Origin: Theobroma cacao
Taxonomy: Eukaryota > Streptophyta > Magnoliopsida > Malvales > Malvaceae
Direction: 5' to 3'
Assembly (NCBI RefSeq): GCF_000208745.1
Contig: NC_030853.1
Span: 665,948 to 729,947 of the forward strand
Length of the DNA: 64,000 nt
Position 1 is the first letter of the stretch. Each line of letters opens with the position of its first letter. The notes under the pieces are model-generated. The model was not told the DNA's origin and did not search any database. It worked only from the letters and a program-made list of their open reading frames with translations. The translations under genes were made by a program, and so were the position numbers. This document shows, one piece after another, positions 31,601-43,283 of the stretch.

Positions 31601-32024
31601 AATAGTAATGTTATGGGCTTTTTTTATGGTGAAGCAAGTAGGAAAGGAGCTTCCAGGAGAGATTCTTTTCTTACTGTCTAACTGTAATATGTTATTTTGA
31701 GATCAATTTTTTACAACATATCACTAAATTGCTTTTGCAACCATGGTTCTTGAATTTGCAGGGGATTCTGTTTTTTGACAGAATGACAGGTGAAGTTCTT
31801 GACAGTATTCGCGCACAGCTAGAGGTGAGTACAGGAGTATTTTAATTTTCAGGCTTTAGAAATATGCTTGTTGTGCCTAGGGAAGAGTATCTTAATTTTC
31901 TTAATACTGATCTAATTTGCAGGCCTTAGAAAAGAAATATGAGGATACGACTGGACTCCCCAGCCCTGAAAAGGTAGAAACCCAGAAAAGGAAGAAAGCT
32001 GCTGCTGGTTTTGGAAAATCATGA
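28694..32024 (+). CDS. PDF1B: Peptide deformylase 1B, organellar precursor
   Basis: Six exons: 28694-28922, 29006-29144, 29356-29548, 30649-30759, 31762-31824 and 31923-32024, joining to 278 residues. The enzyme removes the N-formyl group from new plastid (and mitochondrial) proteins. The first 70 or so residues are a Ser/Arg/Pro-rich transit peptide. All three deformylase motifs are intact: GIGLSAPQVG at about 126-135, EGCLSFP at 174-180 (Cys176 metal ligand) and QHEFDHLQG with His218, Glu219 and His222. The lysine-rich C-terminal tail is typical of PDF1B. Intron 3 (1.1 kb) holds a MITE-like insertion; intron 4 (1.0 kb) has a diverged repeat of AATGACC/CCAAA-type blocks at about 30900-31190. 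Confidence 0.95.
29835..30412. mobile_element. Putative MITE in intron 3 of PDF1B
   Basis: The left end TACAGTGTTTGTTTGGCAAC and the right end ...TATACCAAACACTGTA are inverted (11-12 bp perfect). Inside, ATTACA/TGTAAT motifs are abundant near both ends. No convincing target duplication was seen, so the exact borders are tentative. The CAGTGTTTGG-type ends resemble hAT-like MITEs. Confidence 0.5.
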
Positions 32025-33076
32025 GTGTCTAGAGAGGCTTCCTCAATCATGTCAGGTTCGTGTCAAACAGAAATTAATTAAAACTTTTATTACATTTTTT
32101 TGTCATCTCATTTACCCTTTAGATTGTGTTCTGATTTAGGTGCTAATTGCTTTCATAGAGCAGCACAATGGTGGCTGTGATGCTGAAAGTGCCAATTACT
32201 GGAGGTTGTTCACAGGACCATAATAGCTTAAATACAAGAGTCATGGAGTTTTGTAGGTTTAATAGATGATACAATTTGTCAACTTCAGGGAGGCATGCGA
32301 TTCATATGTCTTTTTCGTAAAGCAATTAGCAATTAGTTATTGTTCATAGGTTATTTTATTAATTGCTAAATGGGAAAATTGAAGTCTGCCCTTAGTTTCT
32401 TAACAGGTTTCCCATCTGTTCACTCATTTATCCATTCTCATCATCTTTTATAACTCATTTTCTTTCCCATATAGTTTCAAAAATTTCACCCTATATGACA
32501 AGTATTATATTGTGTAGTTTGACAGTGAATTACATCCCATCTTTTTGGTGCTTTGTGTTCTTTTTCTTTGGTATTCAAGTTTATTAATTTTGCTGAAGTT
32601 TGCAATTGATTATGTCCTTACTTGGTATTTATTCCTTCTAACTTACACATTGCAACACACAGCATTTGAGAACAATGTTCCACAACACTGTTCATGTGGC
32701 CAAATGATCTTGATGAACCCTTCCTTTTCACTATTTCGATGTATGGTTACTAGACAGTAGATTGTAGCTACATTTACTTGTTTTCTGCAACAATGTTTTT
32801 GAATTCCTCCATTTATCTTTTAACTAATGCTTGGATTCCTCTGGTATTCCGTAACTAATGCAAACTGAAGTTCTTTACTTTTTATCTGATCGATTTTGCT
32901 ACATCGCCAAGAAAACATAACTCACTGTAGGCAACGGTTTGCATTGGACTATACTATCGGCTTCAGTACACGTACGTGTCTTTTGCATATCCTAAGAATA
33001 CGGCTACAACTATGAGTATAAATGGCAAACCCTAGCATTCATATTAATTTGTACGGCTATATATTGGAGGCTATTC
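32025..33076. other. Intergenic stretch between convergent PDF1B and polygalacturonase
   Basis: Contains the PDF1B 3'UTR on the left and the polygalacturonase 3' flank on the right. The 71-codon frame at 32545-32760 has no domain and is not called. Confidence 0.5.
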
Positions 33077-36054
33077 TCAGCATGATTCAAAATTAGAATG
33101 AGTTCCTGCTTTTGATGGTTTCCCAATCTCCAAACAATTAATTGGAGGTTCTGTGGCAGTTTTGAGCTCTCCGTACGTCTCCCAACAGAAAGGTCCACCC
33201 AGACGGTGATTTTCTTGAACTGATTTTAGCTCAATGGTGCTTAGAGTCACTCCACTGCATGGCAGGCTATCGCTGCATGCAAAGTGTACAGGTTGCACGG
33301 TATAGGTTCCTCTTATGTTCACGTAGTTTATGCCTGACACAGCCACAGCTGAAGATTGATTCTTGCAGCTGCCCTTGTCACAGTAGAATTGGTCAATCAT
33401 GATTGCAGTTTCAACTTCTGAAACTTGAATGTTCGAGAACATCACTTGTTGCACAGCGCCTGAGCCTCCCTGCAATGAGAAACAATAAAACATATTCAAT
33501 AGTTTGAATCTAGCAGGCTCACTATAGTAAGAAGTTTGTTGATGATGGGGTGTTCTTAATTACCTGCCATGTCTTAATTCTGACTCCAGTTAATGTGTTC
33601 TGCATAGTGACATCTCGAACAGTGATGTTTGACACACACGCTTTGCTATTGTCCCTTCCAAGTCCTCCGATGCTGATTCCATGTCCAGGTCCACAGTTCA
33701 CATCATGGATATATATATTTGAGCATCCGGCTTGTATCGATACGCAATCATCTCCTGCAGAAGACAACAAAAATCCCTGAAGGTTGGTACATTGTTCATT
33801 TAAGAAGTATCATTATTTGGCAATGCTTGGTCCGAAGAGTTTACCACAAGCAAGAGTAGTGCTGGAGATGACCACATGTTGGGAGTTCTGCAGGTGAATT
33901 CCATCTGTGTTGGGGCTGTTACCAGGTGATGATGCACTGAAGCCAGAAACCTGAACGCTTGTGCAAGCATCAAATTTGAGGTGGGTCTGAGCGCTGTTCT
34001 GTATAGTTATGCCAGTCACTATTACACCATCACTTCCATAGAATCTTAAAGCCTGCGTTCCAAATAACATCACCAATCAGATGTTCTGATCTCAAAGTCA
34101 GTTGTCAGCTTGTAAAAATGGAGAGTAGTAAAGAAAGTAGTTACTGTTGGTTTGGTGCCTCGCATCTTTCCCCCCAGCTCAGCACTTATCTGCCAGACAG
34201 ACATGATTTGCATGTGTAAGTGAAAATGGAGATGGCAATGCCTTGTATAAGGAAGTGTTTAATCATAAAAGAAGTCTCCCAGTTACCATGCCATCTTCAG
34301 CTGTAGGATCAAAGGTGGGTGAGTCGTTCCACCAGACAGAACCTTGTCCATCAATAGTTCCTTTGCCTCTGATTGTAATCCCCTTCAGTTTCGTAAATTC
34401 AATCCATTGCAACTGACCTGATCCCCAAGCACCAGAACTTGTAGGAGCTATGATCTTGCCATCCAACTATATCAAATTTGACAGCATAAGTCTGGGCATA
34501 AAGTGAATAATCTAAGCCTGATGCAACATTCTGATACCGTGCTGAACGAACAATTTAAGGAAACGTGGTGACTTACTTGAAATATGATGTTGGGCTGACA
34601 ATTGGGGCCCGAGAAGGAAATGGGTCCAACAAGGAACACTGACCCAGATGGAACCATCACTGTTGATGCCTCTACTTTACAAGCTGCAGCCCATGCTGCT
34701 CCGAATGCCTGGTTTGCAATGAAGCAGAGCTTTAGTCTCAATGATTTTGATATTAAAATTTATTGTATCTTACTCCATTTCACATATGGTACATTCCATA
34801 ATGAGTGCTGGCAGATGAAAATGGAAAGGAAATGACAGATAAAAACGAAAAAAAAGTTCGTTTTAAGAAAGGAAAAGCTTGAAGATCCGGCATGTGATAA
34901 CTAGCAAATAGTTAAATGAATAGAGGAAATTAACTTCTGCCATTATGAGGAAAAAAATAACAGGAAGGTAGCTAAGAGTAGTGTTATGTTTTAACTATTT
35001 CTAGCTAGTCCTTTTCACGTGTCATTTTGTCAGTATAGACATGCTACGAATGGGATGCAAAATGGTTATCACTGACTGCTGCTCACGTGAAAGGACAACA
35101 GTGGAAACACATGATCAATTCCCATCTCGTGAGTCACTACTCCATGTCTGAGTTTTTCAATTTGAGGGTGTGGAACCCCCTCACCGTCCTATGGGGGGAC
35201 AAGTCAAAATTTGATTCAAACAAGGTATACAGACCGGCAAATCCTGGGACTAGACCACCCAGGACGGTTGGAGTAATGAAAGTAATCTTTGAGCAGAAGA
35301 CATAGCTGAGGGCAAGGAGACTTTCTTGGGCTGCGACCACACCACCACCAGAAGAAGCGATGGCCACAAATATGGTCTAAGGGAATAAATGTTCGCAACT
35401 TATGTGATTCATCTTGGTGACATGATAGGTCAATTAATGTTCTTAAGGCTGAAAACAAGTCTTCCACACCTAATTATGTTAAAGACTTGATTAGCATTAG
35501 GTACTCCTTCGACCCAGTTTTATATATATATATATATATTTCAAAATGGTGCAATTTAGCATCTTCTGAAACAAAAACAGGCAATATACATATAGTGCTA
35601 GTAGGTAGCAAATTAATCTATCTGTTTGCATTTATCTTTTGTTCAAGCCTTTTGCAATACCTCAAGGCTCAACATTAACAGTAAATAAAGAAGAAAAAGA
35701 GGGAGAATTATAGCAGAGTATATAGGTTTCAATACGTTAAACTATGTGTTGATCAATGGTAGTAAATAAGTTTATGAGCAGAACATTGAAGCTAATTACT
35801 CTCATGAAAAAACCACACACCTTGGTGTCATCTGTGCGTCCATCACCTCTGGCACCATAGTCTAACACATTAAAGGTGGCAGAGCTTCCTGCTCGTGGTC
35901 GTGCCGCCATTTGACGGCGAGAACTAGCTTTGTTCGACCCCCAGTGCTTGCCTTCCCTAGCACTGCAGACTTCAAAGCTTGAAGACAGAAATAACAAGCC
36001 AATAAGTACAAACAATGCAACATTGTTTGTCAGCTTAACCCTACACATCTTCAT
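33077..36054 (-). CDS. Secreted polygalacturonase (glycoside hydrolase family 28)
   Basis: Seven exons: 35821-36054, 34577-34708, 34287-34466, 34145-34189, 33845-34052, 33564-33754 and 33077-33469; total 460 residues. Start MKMCRV at 36054 opens a signal peptide (hydrophobic [11 protein letters not shown]) and a basic pro-region; the upstream open frame contains the TATA box and is rejected. The GH28 catalytic set is complete: SPNTDGIH (about 243-249), GDDCVSI (267-273), CGPGHGIS with His291, and RIK (325-327). It hydrolyses homogalacturonan in the cell wall. The sequence resembles the clade of Arabidopsis At1g48100 (PGX3), linked to stomata and cell expansion, but this placement is from memory. 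Intron 1 (1.1 kb) contains a GC-richer non-coding patch at 35130-35400. Confidence 0.93.
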
Positions 36055-36154
36055 AAATGTTGAGCTTGTGACAAAGAAGAAAAGGATGGAAGAGAAAGAG
36101 AGATGGGTTCTTCTGTTTCTATGATCTGTGGGGACGAGATAAGTAGGGTGACAT

Positions 36155-36164
36155 CTATATATAG
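36155..36164 (-). promoter_or_regulatory. Putative TATA box of the polygalacturonase gene
   Basis: CTATATATAG (palindromic) about 100 bp upstream of the chosen ATG. Its position supports the start at 36054 over the longer upstream frame. Confidence 0.6.
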
Positions 36165-36594
36165 GCAAGTAAAGCAGTCCAAAGCAACTGTTCACACATG
36201 TGCTATACAGTAATGAAGCCAAGACTTGGAATATGGCTATACGTTTCATTTTCAAACCAAAAATTCCCATTGTTTATTGGTCTATTGACTCCGAGATTAT
36301 GGAAACTTGCATGACCCACTACATAAAAAAGTTCAAATAGGGAGATGTAAAAGAATAGTGGACATATTACATATGAAAGGAATTGCATTAATGAGACCAA
36401 AAATAGTGACCAATAGTTTGAAACCCTTAATAAAGTCTTTAAAAAGTTGGAGGTTTATACTAAATGAGTAAAGTAGGCTTTGAATTTATTATATGGATTT
36501 CATATTCCACCAAATTGGTGATTTTATGTTTTAATTAGTTGAAAAGTAAATTCTTGTAAGTTTAATGTAAATTAAATTGGAACTTTCAATGACT

Positions 36595-38273
36595 TGTGAG
36601 TCTTGAAACTCAACCATTTGATTTAAGAGGAGACGTAATCAACCTTTTTTGTTTAGGTGCAATTAACCACTTAAGTGAATTTATTTTTTCTAATTAGGTT
36701 TTAAGTTTGTTTTAAGTTCATTAAAAAGAATTAGTTTCGGTCTACAAAACAAATTTAGTTTCGAGAATACAATTACATGTAAGGAAGGTATTAGCACCCT
36801 TACAACGTCCATTTAATTGGTACCTAATTAATTATGTCTCATCTTTTAGTCTTATTAAATTCAATGTTTAATTAATTTTATTTTATTCACCTATTTGTCT
36901 ATTTTGTGTTCAATTTTTTTGTTGTTTTATTTTTTTGAAATAAAAAAAAAACTTTTTGATATTGAAATATTTATTCCTTGAAAACTCCAACACTTATAGC
37001 AAAATTCAAGAAAAATCTCTCATTTAGATATTTTCAAGAAATTATCGCTTATAACATTATTGAAATTCAATCACCGGAGAATTTTTATTTGTTTATGTTT
37101 TTATTAAATTTATAGAACACATTAATATTGTGGCTCTATTATTATTTTATGTTTTAATAATTATTTAAAAATAAACCTCTTCTATAAAAATAATTTATGA
37201 GATTATGCACTTATAGTAAAGTCCCATAAATTACTTTTACTCTGAAAAATTTAAAGAAGTTCCCACTTAACTTTCTTTAAAAATCTCATTTTAAAAAATT
37301 TATATTTAAATAATCATTGTTTTTTAATTAATTTATTTTCATGACTCCTAAAATATGTTCTCAAATTAAAATCCCTACATTATTCATTTATAATTAAATC
37401 ATCTTTTAAAAAAATCAAAACATCTTAAAGAAAAGAAAAAAAAAAGCATCAAAACTTACCTTATTGGGCTTTAGTACCCAAAAGAAAAGAGAGCTCAAAC
37501 TAATGAGTCTTACGAACTAAGCTAGGTTAAGGTGCGAGTTGTGAATCCAATTTGCCAAACTTAGCTCACCAAACCATGTCGTTTTAAGGAAGATGTTTAG
37601 TCCCTCTCACTTCTCACTTTGCCAAATGACTTAGTTTTGCTTCTTGTATAAAACCTTTTCTTCTCTTTTTTTCCTTATTTTTGACTTCTTCACATTTTCT
37701 CTAACATGGCCATTTATCTCTCTAGAAATCCTTCTTCTTTTTTTTTCCAGATTTCAGTTGCCAGAATATCATCGACCACTGTACGCCCTGCTTTTTATTG
37801 TCAGTGGTTGTCATATGTTGGTGCTAAAATGGTACTAAATCTTACTAGAAAACTCTTATCGGCCTTCTTTTCCCTTTAATTGAAGTAGTTTTTTCGAAAA
37901 CAACCTCGATTCTCCTAGATCTAAACTTGAAGATTCAAAAGCTCAAGAACCCTAACCTTTTGTCGATTTCTCTCTAAATTTTTTCTCCACTCTAATCTTT
38001 TGGCATTGATGCTTAGGTATATTTATACTTTATATATTCGATTCTTTGTTAAATTCTTTTTCTTGTTTTTTGGTTTATTTTGAATCGTTTTTTTCAAACT
38101 TGGTTTTCAATCGGGATTAGAATTAGTTTGCATCAAACCTCATCCTAAATTTTATGTTCATCCTTTTTTTTTTTTTAATTTATGATTTTTTTTAAATTTT
38201 TTATTTTTTCAATTTTAATATTTTGTTGTTTTTTATTTTTTAGTAAAATCTTAGACAAAATGAGGTGTCTACA
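36595..38273 (-). repeat. Left LTR (3' LTR) of the gypsy-like element
   Basis: 1679 bp, bounded on the + strand by TGTGAGTCTT and ...GGTGTCTACA (TG...CA). It is uninterrupted and serves as the reference for the right copy: long stretches such as 37210-37560 and 37575-38240 align with 44830-45200 and 45930-46565. Confidence 0.8.
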
Positions 38274-38360
38274 ATTGTTCTTTTTTGCACATTTCTTGAG
38301 AATAAAAAATTATGCAAAGACATATACACCATTTTGGCCGAATCTATCAACTTAAGGAAA

Positions 38361-38490
38361 AATGCTCTTCCAATGAGGCTCAGGGACTTTGAAAATTAAA
38401 GAGTACTCCTCCTAATAAGGCTTGATGACTTTTAAAAATTAAATAGTGCTTTTCTTGACTAGGCTCAACAACTTTGAAAATTAAATAATG
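38361..38490. repeat. 42-bp minisatellite inside the gypsy-like element
   Basis: Three diverged units of about 41-43 bp (starting at 38361, 38402 and 38445), each ending near GACTTTGAAAATTAAA, plus the start of a fourth at 38487. It lies just inside the left LTR, that is, in the 3' untranslated part of the minus-strand element. Confidence 0.75.
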
Positions 38491-38559
38491 CTGGATATAA
38501 TTAGTTAGTCTACCTAAGGGATAGATGACGGCACGAGCTCTATAGTGCAAAAATACGCG

Positions 38560-41025
38560 ATTCCAAAGAGATGATTGACATAGGGATGGAGTATTCACAA
38601 TTTTCCTTTCCAATTTGGCTAAAAGGATGTCAAGCCATGGTTGATAAAAATAGGCAATAGGTTCAGGAATGTTATGGATGCTTTTCTACCCAAAAAACAG
38701 ATTATTGACAAGAGAGTGTTTGGTTTCCTTCGTTTTAGGGATAAAGTGGCAGCAAGGGTGGCTATTGCGAGGTTGAACAGATCGTGGTTTATGAATAACG
38801 ATTGATTGTTAATCATGCAAAATATAAACCTATGACTTCTTTCTGGAAAAAGAAAAGCAGACAACCTACACAACATGAGAATCCAAGCCAAGCAAGCATA
38901 TTGGACGAAGCTCAGGCGATTGGAAAAACAAACGTGGGGACTATAGTGGAAAACAAAGATCCCAACGGTGTCATTGGTCGTATTAAGAAAAGTCATAACA
39001 TGGAAGATAAAACCATCAGGAAGTGTGTTTGCCAAGTGAATAATAAAATTCTTCCTTGGCTTCAAGATTCGGTGGTAGGTCTTTGTAAGGGAGATAAGGA
39101 CCCAGATTCCATTGTGTCAAGGTTGCGAAGGAATGGAATTATGGATGTAAAGTTACGTAAGATGTTAGGGGATACATTTCTCATTTCATATAGGGCCAGT
39201 GGGTGAAAGGCCTTAAAGAAATGGTTCTCTAAATTTGAGGATTTGGATGAGGGGATTGACAATGGAAAGAGAAGGTGTTGGGTGACAGTCACAAGCATAC
39301 CTATTCATGCTTGGGCTCTATCTACGTTCAAAACAATAGCTGGTATGTTTGGTGATTTGTCACAATTAGGAAAGAGAGTTCCAGGTTTATGATGTTTGAA
39401 AGAGCTTATAGGGAAATCAAAATCATAAAAAAGGTAAAATTGAAAAAGAGTTAAACCTCATGATTGGTAATAGAAGCTTTGTGGTGTGGGTGAATGAAAT
39501 CTACCTTAAGGTAGCTATTAAATTTCTAGTAGCAATTTCCTCTAATAAATGGAAAAATAAGTCAAAGAATAATGAGGAGTCAAGACTCACGAAGTCATGG
39601 AGGTGGGTGTAAGGAGCACATTGTATCAGCGTGTCACAAAGGTGCATAAACGAATGATAGGTGATTTAGTGCAAGCTGGGGAAGATGGTGAGGGGCTACA
39701 AAATGGGTTATTGCTAGTAAAAGGCCATGATGATCAACGAATGTTGGGTCCACTAACAGCAGCTGAACATGCAGGTGGGTTACGCAGCTCTAACCCCACT
39801 TTGACAAAAGATATTGGGAATGATGGGCCTTTAGTAGAAGTAAGCCAACAGCTGCAATCAATTGACTTGGTTCTTAGCCTAAAAAAAGAACAAGTTGGTG
39901 ATGGGTTAATTTTAACTAATCTGGGCAATCCTTTAGCTATCGATGTTAAAACAAAATCGGTAGAGTTCGGATCAACTAAACCTAAAAACAAGAGATTTGG
40001 TGTCAATTGGTATAAGTGATGGATCACTAGAAATTAACAACGAGGATGATTTAGTAGCGAGTAATGAGTGAGATTTTGAGTTGCACAAGGATTTTCAAGA
40101 GTTTTCATCATATGTAAAAGGGGAATATGATACCCCATTACCATAAAAGTCCTTGAGTGTTGGGTAAATTGAGAAATTAATCAATGGTAAAAAAGGTAAA
40201 CCTTAAAGAGGAGGTAAAAAGTTGAAAAAGAAAGGAAGAAAAGGAAGAGGTAGGAAAATCTTACAAAGTCCTGAGGTAGCTATGGTGGAAACTGCCATAG
40301 ATTCATTGGTAGAAGGTGATTTTCAGAATATGAAAGCAATAATTAAGAAAAAAGATGACAATGTGTGGAATATGGGGTTTGAATTAAACATAATGCCTCT
40401 TAGTGAGCAATATCGCCTAACTGGTTTGGTAGGGGAGGAAGATACTTCACAAATCAGATTAGTCGGTTTAATTAAAAGAGTAATGAAGTTTAAAAAATTA
40501 AGAGAAAAAGGTATAATGGGCCTCACCAAGAAATCAAACTCCAACAGCCTTATCGTTAATGCCTCCATTTCTGATAGAGACTTTGTCAATGGCAACGATG
40601 TGATAAAATGCAAAGCCCAAGAGATATGGCGTATGGATATACAGCTAGGGCTTTCTGCAAATTGCTCTGAAAAAGAAATTCTGACTAGAATTGAGCATAT
40701 GATTGAGAATGACTTGGGCTGAGGCTGACATGGTGCTACTACAGGAAAACAAATTGACTAGTAATTTTGATAGAATAGTTAAGAGGGATTGGAACTTGGT
40801 GTGCATCCATGGGCAGTTTAAAGGGATCAAATGGTGTGCATCAGGTGTACTAAGTTTCCATGGTTGTATTTGTCTTAGATACTTATTTTTTATTGTATCT
40901 AGGTAGTGTTTTGTGCAATTATTGTAAGTCAAGCGTTCCTTTTGCTAGATAGTCTTATGACTTTCACTCACTGTAACCTAGTAATTTATATAAATAAATA
41001 CTTAGTTTGGTCGAGCAAAAAAAAT
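38560..41025 (+). mobile_element. LINE (L1-type) with most of ORF2 deleted
   Basis: Frame-broken ORF1 is readable on the plus strand: an RRM-like start (VMDAFLPKK... RVFGFLRFRDKVAARVAIA), VNHAKYKP..., then WFSKFEDLDEG... RCWVTVTSIPIHAWALSTF (plant LINE ORF1/DUF4283 type), and at 40222-40722 a basic C-terminal part ending AQEIWRMDIQLGL. It is followed by only the beginning of an endonuclease (ADMVLLQENKLTSNFDRIVK, about 40724-40786). The sequence then jumps to a 3' tail ending in an A run at 41017-41024. Reverse transcriptase is absent. The 5' end is approximate. Confidence 0.7.
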
Positions 41026-41026
41026 G

Positions 41027-41350
41027 GATATGTTACTTGGAGGATTTGGAAATGGTTAATCGGAGGTTTTTAAGATGATTACCTGGATGATTTGAATATA
41101 TACCTAGAGGATTTAAAAGACTTTACCTGAAGGTTTTGAAGATGATTATTCAAAGGATTTGAAGATTATTATCTGAAGGATTTGAACATGATTAATTGAA
41201 AGATTTGAAGATATTTTCCTGAAAGACTTGAAAATTTATACCTAGAGGTTTTGAAGATGATTACTTGAAGAATTTGAATATTGTTACCTATAGTATTTGA
41301 AAGTGTATGCAAAGGTTTTGAAAATAATTACCTGGAAGATTTGACTAGTT
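41027..41350. repeat. Degenerate ~27-30-bp minisatellite
   Basis: About 11 diverged units around the consensus TTACCTGGAGGATTTGAAGA. It separates the LINE tail from a gag-like fragment. Confidence 0.75.
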
Positions 41351-41470
41351 ATCCTTCCCAAATTCAAGGTTCCAAACTTCGAGAAGTATGATGGAACCAA
41401 ATGCCCAATGGCATATGTCACCATGTATTGTTGTAAAGTGGTTGCTCATACTTTGATGCATCGATGGGAC
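41350..41470 (+). pseudogene. Gypsy gag fragment, plus orientation
   Basis: LPKFKVPNFEKYDGTKCPMA followed by YVTMYCCKVVAHT matches the conserved core of plant Ty3/gypsy gag (FEKYDGTxCPxxHLxMYCRKM). It is on the strand opposite to the primer-binding site and gag fragments at 42220-43190, so it is either inverted or from another element. Confidence 0.65.
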
Positions 41471-41602
41471 CTAAAACAATTGTTCCTTCTGTAGCGTGCA
41501 GTCGTTCCTCTAAGAGGTCAATTTTTTTCTATGCTCCTAGATTATGTATAACATTGGAGATACCTCTATTCAATTTTTCTTGTTCTCTTTGATCATTTCA
41601 AT

Positions 41603-42161
41603 TAGACCTAGTAATTCGTATTTTCATGTCTCAATCGTGTTGATAAAATTAAGACATGAAATAATTATTCATATCAATATCTGAAACATGTACACAAATA
41701 TATTTTAATAATTATGTAACATGACACGACACATTAATATGTTGATTAAATGTATCAAGATTTTTTATACGACACGACACGATTAATAAACACGATTAAA
41801 CGATTAACATAATTGTTTCCTAACACGATTAACTTAAAATATTTACAATTAAATATAATTTTATTATTCAAATTTAAATTCAATAATTAAAAAAACAATT
41901 ATAACAAAATAATAGGAACATCAAATATAATAAAATTTAATATAAATAACATACATAAAATTCATTATCTTACTAATAAAATCCATCATTAATATTAAAC
42001 TTGTCACTTATACACGTTTAAACATGATAACACCATTAAATTAACGTGTTTTAAATGTGTTAATTGTGTTTGACATGGTTAAGACACTTAACACGATAAC
42101 ATTGAACTTAAACCTATTTAACTCTGTGTTTTCTCATGTCGTATCCAAAATGCAAGGTCTA
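41603..42161. mobile_element. hAT-type MITE, short copy (559 bp)
   Basis: Ends TAGACCTAGTAATTCGTATT and ...GCAAGGTCTA are inverted at the tips (TAGACC/GGTCTA). Flanks ATTTCAAT and ATTTAAAT agree at 7 of 8 positions, consistent with an 8-bp target duplication. Rich in ACACGA/TCGTGT motifs. It is related along its length to the 805-bp copy at 55107-55911. Confidence 0.8.
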
Positions 42162-42219
42162 ATTTAAATCTAAAATTGTAATTGAATTAGCAAGGTTCAT
42201 ATTAGTGGTGGCTCATTGT

Positions 42220-42640
42220 GTCAACAATTGTCCACCATTGTAAAAATATCCTCCCATATGTGGTATGGGGATCTGGTATTGCCTTTGAGATGTTTGTGGT
42301 TGGTTTTAAGGTGGATCGAATATGGATCATTTTTGCTTGAAGAATGTTGGCTTGTTAGGTTGGCAAGTTTTTCAACCACTTCTTTTCCTTTACTAATATT
42401 CATCATCAATTTCATCATCTTAGCTAACTATTCCTTTTATCTCTTCTTGAATCTTCTCTATTTCGTCCATTTGCATAACTTGTTCGTTTTCAATGATCTT
42501 GGTTTGTAATCGAGTATTGTAAGGGCAACAAACAGGTGGTTTGGGGGTCGAGCTATTTTGAGGACCTTTAATTCTCAAAATCCTTCCAATGCATTGATGA
42601 GGGGCTTTTCCTTGACTTCTTTCAACTTATAAACCTCTTG
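42220..42640 (-). pseudogene. N-terminal gag-like fragment of the gypsy element
   Basis: Minus-strand reading gives MQMDEIEKIQEEIKGIVS, then a shift to KMMKLMMNISKGKEVVEKLA and NLTSQHSSSKNDPYS. Charged coiled-coil-like N-termini of this kind precede gag in plant gypsy elements. The orientation agrees with the primer-binding site at 43170-43189. Identification is moderate. Confidence 0.45.
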
Positions 42641-43283
42641 TTGAATCGGTAAAAATGAATCTTGTTCATGATTATGATGCATGGATGCGAAACTGAAGAG
42701 AGTAAGTTAGTGCATGTAGCAATTAAGTAAAAATATGAGAGTTATTTTTTATGTGTACCTATTCTCAAATATCTTTCTACATGATAAGACAAGAAGGCTT
42801 CACCTAAGGTTGGGTCCTTAAGTTTCATTATATGTTGAGCTTGGATTTGACACAAAGCTAAAGATTCTCAAATTGTTCCTCTTTGTCATCCACTAGAGGC
42901 TACTAATGAAAATGGTTCAATCTGAGTGGAAGTATTTTACGTGCTCACACAAAAGTTATTACCTCATGAAAGTAGGGTACTTTACTTTGTCCTAAAATGA
43001 ACAAGCCTAGGTAAAAGGCTTATACATGAATTTGTAGTGAGTGTATGAAAGAGTATATTATAAATAAAGAAAGAAAACAAAAAGGAAAATAAACCTAAAA
43101 ATTGAACTATTGAAAATTGCAATGCTTTTAAGACAACACATGACTAACTATTGGCCTGATTCTTGAAAAGTCCTCAATGGAGTCGCCAAGCTGTCAAAAT
43201 GTGTGAGTCTTAAAACTCAACCATTCCATTTAAAAAGAGTCGCCATTAATCTTTCTTGTTTATGTGTGATTAACCACCTAAGT

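Noticed and set aside
36055..36270. Longer N-terminus for the polygalacturonase
   Set aside because: It would include the TATA box, and the shorter start gives a normal signal peptide.
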